DNA of 5,210 nucleotides from Alphaproteobacteria bacterium MarineAlpha3_Bin4 (GTDB lineage: Bacteria > Pseudomonadota > Alphaproteobacteria > Rhodospirillales > Casp-alpha2): assembly GCA_002938045.1 (NCBI GenBank), contig PTLJ01000123.1, positions 1-5,210 on the forward strand, written 5' to 3'. The translations under genes and the position numbers were made by a program. Under the pieces are notes generated by a model. That model was not told the DNA's origin, ran no database searches, and saw nothing but the letters and a program-made list of their open reading frames with translations. Of the stretch, positions 1 to 5,210 are shown one piece after another (position 1 is the stretch's first letter; each line of letters starts with the position of its first letter).

Positions 1-1
1 G

Positions 2-1072
2 GCCGGCGCTAAGGAGTACGTGCCACTACCGCCGAGCACGGACCTGATCGCCGCCGTTTTTGAGGCCGTATCCGAGGAAGGCCACGCCATCGTCCATAAG
101 GACCCCCGCATGATCGAGGTCCTGCGGTTGGCGGATCAGGTCGCGCCGAGCCAGGCCGGTATCCTAATCACCGGCCCGTCCGGCAGCGGCAAGGAACTTA
201 TCGCCCACTACATCCACAACCACTCCACGCGCAAGGGCAGGCGGTTCGTCGCCATCAACTGCGCAGCGATCCCCGAGAACCTTCTCGCATCGGAGTTGTT
301 CGGCCACGAGAAAGGCGCCTTTACCGGTGCTGTTGCGCGGCGAATCGGCAAGTTCGAAGAAGCCGACGGCGGCACGCTGCTGCTAGACGAGATTAGCGAG
401 ATGGATCCGCGCCTGCAGGCCACGCTACTGCGTGCAATTCAGGAGAAAGAGATCGACCGCGTCGGCAGTAACAAACCGGTCAAGGTCAACGTCCGCATCC
501 TCGCGACGTCCAACCGCAACATAGAGGACGAGATCGCGCGCGGTAACTTCCGCGAGGACTTGTTTTTCCGGCTCAATGTCATGAATATCAAAATTCCCGC
601 CCTCGCCGAACGACCGGACGATATCGGCGTGTTGGCCGAGCATTTTGTCAAGAAATACGCCGAGGCCAATGGAATATCTGCCTTGCCCTTGGGGAAGGAG
701 ACACAAAAAGCGCTCAGCATGCACACCTGGCCAGGCAACGTTCGTGAGCTCGAAAACACTATACATCGGGCCGTCCTACTGGCGTCGGGAGAGGAAATCG
801 GACCCGAAGCCGTGATGATCAACGAGAGCAGTACGGCGAGCGTATCCGGTGACGACGGCGAAGGCGTAACCGCCGGCCTAATCGGGCGAACAGTCGCCGA
901 CGTCGAGCGCGACCTGATCATCGACACGCTCCAGCACTGCCTTGGCAACCGGACACATGCGGCCAATATTCTTGGCATTTCGATCCGAACGTTGCGTAAC
1001 AAGTTGAAGCGATACGGCGATCAGGGTGTCGCCGTACCGTCACCGGGAGAGGCCGAACGGCTGGCGCCATGA
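2..1072 (+). CDS. flbD: FlbD-type sigma-54-dependent flagellar transcriptional activator, 5'-truncated by the window edge
   Basis: This is an enhancer-binding protein that uses ATP hydrolysis to open sigma-54 promoters of flagellar genes. The frame is open to the window edge and reads A-G-A-K-E-Y before the GTG at 20, which matches the end of the FlbD receiver domain (AGAKEY-PLPP). The true start therefore lies upstream and only the end of the receiver is seen. The AAA+ domain is complete: Walker A GPSGSGKE at 173-196, the sigma-54 contact loop GAFTGA at 314-331, Walker B LLLDE ending at 391, sensor I ATSNR near 503-517, arginine-finger region FREDLFFRL near 548-574, and sensor II WPGNVRELEN near 728-757. 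A Fis-type helix-turn-helix (NRTHAANILG-ISIRTLRNKL) lies near 947-1010. The stop is TGA at 1070-1072. In Caulobacter, FlbD is controlled by FliX rather than by normal phosphorylation; fliX is not in this window. FlbD rather than a generic NtrC-like regulator is supported by the receiver-end match and by flhA next door. Confidence 0.93.
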   Translation, partial: AGAKEYVPLPPSTDLIAAVFEAVSEEGHAIVHKDPRMIEVLRLADQVAPSQAGILITGPSGSGKELIAHYIHNHSTRKGRRFVAINCAAIPENLLASELFGHEKGAFTGAVARRIGKFEEADGGTLLLDEISEMDPRLQATLLRAIQEKEIDRVGSNKPVKVNVRILATSNRNIEDEIARGNFREDLFFRLNVMNIKIPALAERPDDIGVLAEHFVKKYAEANGISALPLGKETQKALSMHTWPGNVRELENTIHRAVLLASGEEIGPEAVMINESSTASVSGDDGEGVTAGLIGRTVADVERDLIIDTLQHCLGNRTHAANILGISIRTLRNKLKRYGDQGVAVPSPGEAERLAP

Positions 1073-1123
1073 GCCCGGCACTAGAGACGACGGCCAATTT
1101 ACCGCCGAGGACGGATTTTACGC

Positions 1124-3256
1124 ATGGCTGAGGCAGGCACGCCAGCAACCACAGAAAGCCAACAGACGGGCGTTGAGTGGGACGTCCGAGAAAGTTTCGG
1201 CAGTTTAAAGAACCGTGGCGACATCGTTCTCGCGCTCTGCGTGGTCGCAATCTTGGTCGTCCTCATCCTGCCAATGCCGAAATCGCTGCTGGATATCTCT
1301 CTGGCGTTCTCGATCACATTTTCTGTGTTGATCCTGATGACGGCGCTGTTTGTCGAACGGCCGCTACAGTTCAACACGTTTCCGACGGTGCTTCTGCTGG
1401 CGACCATGGTCCGGCTGTCGCTGAACCTTGCGTCTACGCGGCTGATCCTCGCCGACGGACACACGGGTACCGATGCCGCCGGCCAAGTTATTGAGGCCTT
1501 CGGTGGCTTCGTCATGGGCAACAATTTCGTGATCGGGATCATCGTTTTTGCAATCCTGGTGATCGTCAATTTCATCGTTATTACCAAGGGTTCCGGACGC
1601 ATTGCCGAGGTTTCAGCGCGGTTTTCCCTCGATGCCATGCCGGGCAAGCAGATGGCCATCGATGCCGATCTCTCAACTGGACTCATCGAAGAGGACGAAG
1701 CCCGCACGCGGCGACGCGAACTTGAGGAAGAAAGCTCCTTCTTTGGCGCCATGGACGGTGCTGCCAAGTTCGTCCGCGGCGACGCAATCGCCGGCATTCT
1801 GATCACCTTCATTAACATCATCGGCGGTATGATAATCGGCGTCGTTCAGAAGGACCTATCGTTTGCCCAAGCCGCCGACACCTACACGCGACTGACCGTC
1901 GGTGACGGTCTGGTGACGCAGATCCCGGCCCTCATCGTTTCTACTTCGGCCGGTCTGATGGTGACCAAGGCGGGCGTCACCGGACGCACCGATACAGCGC
2001 TGTTCGGCCAACTAGGCAGGCAGCCGCGGGCTCTGGGCCTAGTCGCAATCTTACTGATAGCCCTGTCTGTGCTACCGGGTATTCCTATGCTGCCGTTCCT
2101 GCTGCTTTCCAGCGCAACCGGCACCGCCGCCTGGGCCGTGTATAGCCGCAACAAGCAGAGAGAAGAAGAGGCGTTGCGCCAACTGGAGGAGAAGACTGTC
2201 GATCCAGCGGGGCTAGCCGAGGAACCAATAACGACGGCGCTCAAGATAGATTATTTACGACTCGAACTGGGCTACGGCTTGCTGTCCCTGATCAGCGCAC
2301 CGCGCGAGGACCAGCGATTGACCGATCAGATCAAGGCGCTGCGCCGGCAGATGGCATCGGACGTCGGTTTCGTCATGCCCTCCGTCCGCATCCAGGACAA
2401 CATGCAACTGCCGGCCAACAATTACGTCATTCGGGTGAAGGAAATTGAAGCCGGCCGTGGCGATCTCAGACCGAATATGCTGTTGTCCATGGATCCCCGC
2501 GGCGAGGATATTACGCTTCCGGGCGAGAAGACGGTCGAGCCAACCTTTGGGTTGCCAGCCCTATGGATCGAAGAATCGAATCGAGAGGAGGCCCTTTTCC
2601 GCGGCTTTACCGTGGTTGATCCGGCAACGGTAATCACGACCCATATTACCGAGGTGATCAAGGCTAATATGGCGGAGCTATTGTCCTACGCCGAAACCCA
2701 GAAGTTGTTAGACGACCTGGAGAAGGAACACCAAAAACTGATCGCCGATATGATCCCGGCGCAAATCTCTCTCGGCGGGGTTCAACGGGTGCTGCAGAAC
2801 CTTTTGGCCGAAAGGATTTCGATCCGCGATATGCCGACCATCCTGGAGGGCATTTCCGAGGCCTGTGGCAATACCCGCAACGTGATGATGATCACCGAGC
2901 ACGTGCGCGCCCGACTGGCCCGCCAGATCAGCGACATGAACAGCAATGACGAAGGGATCATACCGCTTGTCTCTATGTCGCCGCAGTGGGAACAGGCGTT
3001 CGCCGAAAGTCTTATCGGCCAAGGCGACGACAGGCAGTTATCGATGCAGCCTACGCGTCTACAGGAATTCATCACCGCCCTACGCAACACCTTAGAAAGA
3101 CAGGCTATGATGGGCGAATCACCGGTTCTGCTGACGAGCCCTGGCATTCGGCCGTTCGTCCGTTCGATCGTCGAGCGGTTTCGGCCGATGACCGTGGTCA
3201 TGTCGCAGAATGAAGTCCACCCCAAGGCAAAGATTAAAACCGTGGGGCAAGTATAA
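1124..3256 (+). CDS. flhA: Flagellar type III export gate protein FlhA
   Basis: FlhA is the inner-membrane component of the flagellar export apparatus. Its cytoplasmic domains form a ring that receives substrate-chaperone complexes, and its membrane part takes part in proton-driven export. The 710-residue product is about the usual length. After a polar N-terminus, hydrophobic segments lie near residues 33-52, 55-76, 136-154, 221-241, about 265-285 and about 303-340. The family signature (FHIPEP box) is clear at residues 166-188: RFSLDAMPGKQMAID followed by ADLSTGLI. The soluble C-terminal half (about 365-710) ends with the conserved RSIVERFRP, VVMSQNEVHP and IKTVGQV. The ATG at 1124 is preceded by a weak purine-rich site (GAGGACGGA, 1107-1114) and gives a normal FlhA N-terminus. 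It lies 51 bases after flbD and 21 before the flhF remnant, so it is probably co-transcribed. No frameshift or missing segment was seen, which contrasts with the next gene. Confidence 0.97.
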   Translation: MAEAGTPATTESQQTGVEWDVRESFGSLKNRGDIVLALCVVAILVVLILPMPKSLLDISLAFSITFSVLILMTALFVERPLQFNTFPTVLLLATMVRLSLNLASTRLILADGHTGTDAAGQVIEAFGGFVMGNNFVIGIIVFAILVIVNFIVITKGSGRIAEVSARFSLDAMPGKQMAIDADLSTGLIEEDEARTRRRELEEESSFFGAMDGAAKFVRGDAIAGILITFINIIGGMIIGVVQKDLSFAQAADTYTRLTVGDGLVTQIPALIVSTSAGLMVTKAGVTGRTDTALFGQLGRQPRALGLVAILLIALSVLPGIPMLPFLLLSSATGTAAWAVYSRNKQREEEALRQLEEKTVDPAGLAEEPITTALKIDYLRLELGYGLLSLISAPREDQRLTDQIKALRRQMASDVGFVMPSVRIQDNMQLPANNYVIRVKEIEAGRGDLRPNMLLSMDPRGEDITLPGEKTVEPTFGLPALWIEESNREEALFRGFTVVDPATVITTHITEVIKANMAELLSYAETQKLLDDLEKEHQKLIADMIPAQISLGGVQRVLQNLLAERISIRDMPTILEGISEACGNTRNVMMITEHVRARLARQISDMNSNDEGIIPLVSMSPQWEQAFAESLIGQGDDRQLSMQPTRLQEFITALRNTLERQAMMGESPVLLTSPGIRPFVRSIVERFRPMTVVMSQNEVHPKAKIKTVGQV

Positions 3257-3277
3257 GACTCGAGAAACCCGGGGCAC

Positions 3278-3661
3278 ATGCGCCTTAAAACCTATACTCC
3301 GGCAGCGACGGCTGAAGCAATGGATTTGGTTCACGGCAACCACGGAGAGACTGCGATTATCGTTTCGACCCATCGCCTGTCGGTTGACGGCGGTATGTGG
3401 GTGACAGCGGCAGACACGGCGCGTAATATCACAGGTATCGGCTCGCGGCATCTCATCGTCATCCAGCTCGACATAGCGCACAGGCTCGGGGGCCTGATTG
3501 CTGCCGCCGATGGCACCTTGCTAACGTTCGTCGATATCAGTATCACGCTGCACGTGACGAACGTGCTGGGTCAGATAAAGCCGGTTTCTCTCGTCCGCTT
3601 GATCATGCCATACACGACGGATACAAAAGATATCGTTTTAAGAACCGAGGCCGCAATATGA
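3278..3661 (+). CDS. flhF: Internally deleted FlhF remnant (N- and C-terminal ends only, GTPase core missing)
   Basis: FlhF is normally an SRP-family GTPase of roughly 350-450 residues that places flagella at the cell pole. This frame has only 127 residues. Residues 1-45 match the FlhF N-terminus (MRLKTYTP--TAEAMDLV, then AIIVST, GG and VTAA). Residues about 55-112 match its C-terminal end: LIVIQLDIAHRLGGLIAAAD corresponds to the usual (T)-K/R-L-D-x-A-x-x-GGLL-AAD segment, then a (F)-x-D-I-S-I-x-x-HV segment and PVSLVRLIMP. Everything between, including the P-loop (G1), G2 and G3, is absent, with the junction around residues 46-54 (about 3413-3439). The G4 motif is also altered, to IQLD at 3461-3472. 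The frame is open to its TGA, which overlaps the flhG start. The ATG at 3278 fits the family start, but no strong ribosome site precedes it. Its position between flhA and flhG is the normal place for flhF. It may be a decaying gene or a reduced protein that is still made; GTPase activity is not expected. Confidence 0.8.
   Translation: MRLKTYTPAATAEAMDLVHGNHGETAIIVSTHRLSVDGGMWVTAADTARNITGIGSRHLIVIQLDIAHRLGGLIAAADGTLLTFVDISITLHVTNVLGQIKPVSLVRLIMPYTTDTKDIVLRTEAAI
3658..3661 (+). promoter_or_regulatory. ATGA stop-start overlap coupling the flhF remnant to flhG
   Basis: The flhG ATG (3658-3660) overlaps the TGA stop of the preceding frame (3659-3661). A second in-frame ATG follows at once at 3661-3663. 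A GAGG purine stretch at 3647-3650, seven bases before the first ATG, is a plausible ribosome site for flhG inside the end of the flhF remnant. Such overlaps commonly give translational coupling. Coupling here is inferred, not shown. Confidence 0.65.
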
Positions 3662-4443
3662 TGCTAGACCCCTCTCTTGTGCCGTCTCCCTCACAGCGCG
3701 CAAAGAGCCGCAATATTCTGGCCATCGCGTCGGGGAAGGGCGGCGTCGGGAAAACTTGGTTCTCTATTACCCTGGCCCACGCACTAGCCAATCGGGGCTA
3801 TCAGACTCTGCTGTTCGATGGCGATCTCGGCCTCGCCAATCTGGATATTCAGCTCGGATTAATGCCGCAGCAGGATCTATCAAGCGTCATTACCGGCCGA
3901 TTGACACTCAACCAAGTGGTGATCAAATACGCGGACGGCGGCTTCGATGTGATCGCCGGGCGTTCCGGATCAGGTAGCCTGGCCAATGTCACCGCCAGCC
4001 GCATACAGAGGATCAGCGACGACTTGGCGCTGCTTGCTAGCCGCTATGATAACGTTCTGATAGACCTTGGTGCCGGCGTCGAACGCACGGTCCGGCAACT
4101 CGTCCATAACGCCAGCACCTGCATCGTAGTGCTGACCGATGAACCGACGTCGCTGACCGATGCCTATGCCTTCATCAAGGTCATCCATACGGAACGTCCG
4201 GAGATCGATGTTCAGGTTGTAACCAATATCGTCAATTCGACCCACGAGGGGGAACGTACATACAATACCCTCTTGAAGGCGTGCCAGGGTTTCCTGAAGA
4301 TCTCTCCGCCGCTGCTCGGAATCATCCGGCGAGATTCCAAGGTGCCGGAAACGATCCGCAGACAGGCACCGCTGTTAACAAGGTTTCCTAATACGGAAGC
4401 CGCCGTCGATGTCGAGAAGATCGCCCAAAGACTGCTAAGCTGA
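3658..4443 (+). CDS. flhG: FlhG-like MinD/ParA-family ATPase (flagellar number regulator)
   Basis: This is a MinD/ParA-type P-loop ATPase, 261 residues. FlhG (also FleN/YlxH) limits the number of flagella and normally works with the GTPase FlhF. A deviant Walker A box, GKGGVGKT, is at residues 26-33, with the signature lysine K27. Residues 54-68 (DGDLGLANLDIQLGL) are the switch region typical of FlhG. Residues about 133-140 (VLIDLGAG) form the Walker B and catalytic region. Further family blocks are GRSGSGSLAN (101-110) and TDEPTSLTDAYAFIK in the middle. The C-terminus ends in a short, possibly amphipathic helix (VEKIAQRLLS). The first 18 residues are polar and show no DQAxxLR-type helix, the element that stimulates FlhF GTPase in other FlhG proteins. 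The gene lies in the flhF-flhG position, overlaps the frame before it by 4 bases and precedes the next gene by 20. ParA-like proteins of other function are less likely because of this flagellar context. Confidence 0.9.
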   Translation: MMLDPSLVPSPSQRAKSRNILAIASGKGGVGKTWFSITLAHALANRGYQTLLFDGDLGLANLDIQLGLMPQQDLSSVITGRLTLNQVVIKYADGGFDVIAGRSGSGSLANVTASRIQRISDDLALLASRYDNVLIDLGAGVERTVRQLVHNASTCIVVLTDEPTSLTDAYAFIKVIHTERPEIDVQVVTNIVNSTHEGERTYNTLLKACQGFLKISPPLLGIIRRDSKVPETIRRQAPLLTRFPNTEAAVDVEKIAQRLLS

Positions 4444-4463
4444 TCCCAGAGGACGCAGATCCG

Positions 4464-5210
4464 ATGTCCAGCGTCACACCACCACCACCGCCACTGCCAA
4501 ACCCACCGGCACTAGTGGCGCACCTGGTGTTGACGGTGAGCTCCCCGCCGTCGGAGGTCAGCGACCTCGCGATCGGATCTCGGCTCGACGCCACTATTGT
4601 CTCCCTCGACGCCACTGGCAAACTGGAACTCCAGACGGCCCTTGGCCGTCTGGTTGTGGCGCACACGGCCCTACCCCTGCCCAGTGACGCCGCGATCGAA
4701 CTTCAACTCATCTCGCGCGGGTTCTTGACCCAGTTTTTGATTGCCGCCATTAACGGCCAACCACCGCAGACCGCCTTTCGCCTGCTGAGCCTATTCGACA
4801 ATGCGCTTAGTGTCATAACGCCGGCGGAACGTGTCGCAACGGGCGGATCAGCGGCTACCCCGGCGGCTTCGTCAGCGGTCTCTTTGTCGGTCGGGACCGT
4901 TGTCATGGCAACTTTGTTGCAGCCGCGGGGTGCATCGTCCGTTACCAGCGCGACCACGTCCCAAGCCGGGGCGACGGGGCGCGGTCAGGGCATCGCCACC
5001 GGGACCTCCCAGGCAACGCTCGGTGGATCTCTATCAACGACACTTCAGCCACTGATCCGAACGGCCGCAGTGCTCGCTCCCCCGTCTTTGCCGACGACCT
5101 TGTTGCAGCCGCAGGGAGCACCGCCCGCTGCCAGCGGCGCCACGCCCCTAGCCGGGGTGACGGGGCGCGGTCAGGGCATCGCCACCGGGGTTCCCAAAGC
5201 AACGGCCGAC
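4464..5210 (+). CDS. Putative FliK-like (hook-length control) protein, 3'-truncated by the window edge
   Basis: An open frame of 249 codons runs from the ATG at 4464 to the last base with no stop, so the gene continues beyond the window. A purine stretch AGAGGA (4448-4453) lies ten bases before the start, in the 20-base gap after flhG. The product starts with a proline-rich leader (TPPPPPLPNPP, residues 5-15). Next is a small beta-rich region (about 35-100: IGSRLDATIVSLD, KLELQTALGRLVV, IELQLISRG, FLIAAINGQPP), which resembles the N-terminal part of FliK-like proteins in alphaproteobacteria. From about residue 120 it becomes Ala/Thr/Ser/Gly/Pro-rich and probably disordered, with a 62-residue repeat. 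No signal peptide or membrane segment is apparent; type III flagellar substrates such as FliK lack cleaved signals. The FliK call rests on architecture and neighbours. The diagnostic C-terminal hook-length domain would lie outside the window, so an unnamed flagellar protein remains possible. Confidence 0.6.
   Translation, partial: MSSVTPPPPPLPNPPALVAHLVLTVSSPPSEVSDLAIGSRLDATIVSLDATGKLELQTALGRLVVAHTALPLPSDAAIELQLISRGFLTQFLIAAINGQPPQTAFRLLSLFDNALSVITPAERVATGGSAATPAASSAVSLSVGTVVMATLLQPRGASSVTSATTSQAGATGRGQGIATGTSQATLGGSLSTTLQPLIRTAAVLAPPSLPTTLLQPQGAPPAASGATPLAGVTGRGQGIATGVPKATAD
4631..4653 (+). repeat. Perfect 10-bp inverted repeat (3-base loop) inside the FliK-like gene
   Basis: CCAGACGGCC (4631-4640) and its exact reverse complement GGCCGTCTGG (4644-4653) flank the loop CTT. 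The stem is GC-rich and would form a stable RNA hairpin about 170 bases into the coding region. No T-run follows, so it does not look like an intrinsic terminator. It encodes part of LQTALGRLV and may be a coincidence of codon choice. Confidence 0.6.
4911..5210 (+). repeat. In-frame direct repeat with 186-base period inside the FliK-like gene
   Basis: Copy one covers 4911-5096. Copy two starts at 5097 and is cut by the window edge after 114 bases. The spacing is constant at 186 bases (62 codons): TTGTTGCAG at 4914-4922 recurs at 5100-5108, and a 31-base block at 4973-5003 recurs exactly at 5159-5189. At protein level, TLLQP-x-GA, then AG-x-T-GRGQGIATG and AT recur in register. The first part of each unit has diverged more than the GRGQGIATG part. 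Further copies may lie downstream. Confidence 0.85.

Noticed and set aside
439..1002. Long minus-strand open frame opposite flbD
   Set aside because: It lies wholly antisense to a strongly conserved AAA+ domain, and its translation is low-complexity and rich in Ser and Arg, as expected of a shadow frame in GC-rich DNA.
20..1072. GTG at 20 as the start of flbD
   Set aside because: The frame is open to the window edge, and the residues before the GTG match the conserved end of the FlbD receiver domain, so the gene begins outside the window.
1074..1080. CCCGGCA in the flbD-flhA gap, possibly part of a FlbD-binding (ftr-like) site
   Set aside because: Only a short core resembles the site as I remember it, and in GC-rich DNA this is expected by chance. 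No matching sigma-54 promoter was seen nearby.
1073..1123. Sigma-54 promoter between flbD and flhA
   Set aside because: No TGGCAC-N5-TTGC type element with correct spacing was found in the gap; read-through from upstream is simpler.
1026..1208. Short + strand frame bridging flbD and flhA
   Set aside because: It overlaps both real genes in another frame, and its product is basic and unrecognisable.
1099..1821. 240-codon minus-strand open frame opposite flhA
   Set aside because: It is antisense to the membrane domain and signature box of flhA, its product has no recognisable features, and it is best explained by codon bias on the other strand.
2782..3279. Minus-strand open frame opposite the end of flhA
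   Set aside because: It is fully covered by the conserved flhA C-terminal coding sequence and has no family resemblance.
4631..4653. Intrinsic terminator
   Set aside because: The stem is perfect but lacks a following T-run and lies inside an open coding frame that continues for at least 550 bases.
4942..5202. Minus-strand frame showing its own repeated motif
   Set aside because: The repetition is the antisense image of the 186-base repeat in the + strand gene, which has the better start, ribosome site and operon position.

Overview
The window is a single-direction, + strand flagellar cluster. It comes from a GC-rich alphaproteobacterium, most likely of the Rhodospirillales or a neighbouring group. 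Three things point there: a FlbD-type sigma-54 activator directly before flhA, the alphaproteobacterial form of FlhG (Walker A box followed by W-F), and the gene order flbD - flhA - flhF - flhG - FliK-like. This placement rests on remembered family sequences and gene order, not on a search.

Layout: (1) 2-1072, flbD, cut at its 5' end by the window edge; only the last residues of the receiver domain, the whole AAA+ domain and the Fis-type DNA-binding domain are visible. (2) 1124-3256, flhA, complete and well conserved. (3) 3278-3661, a 127-codon reading frame made of the two ends of FlhF, without the central linker and most of the GTPase domain. (4) 3658-4443, flhG, a MinD/ParA-type ATPase whose start overlaps the stop of the flhF remnant. 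(5) 4464 to the window end, an open frame with no stop in view. It encodes a proline-rich leader, a small beta-rich region and a disordered Ala/Thr/Gly/Pro-rich region with a 62-residue tandem repeat; FliK-like is the best guess. Gaps are short (51, 21, overlap and 20 bases), no intergenic terminator is visible, and no stretch over 300 bases lacks a gene.

How they fit together: FlbD would switch on sigma-54-dependent flagellar genes. FlhA is the export gate of the flagellar type III secretion system. FlhF and FlhG normally set the position and number of flagella. A FliK-like protein would be an export substrate or hook-length factor.

The most notable point is the gutted flhF. It keeps its reading frame and its junction with flhG but has lost the P-loop and the rest of the nucleotide-binding core, so it cannot act as the usual FlhF GTPase. 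Its neighbours flhA and flhG look intact. This suggests either recent erosion of flhF under a constraint to keep flhG translated, or a reduced FlhF with a new, GTP-independent role.
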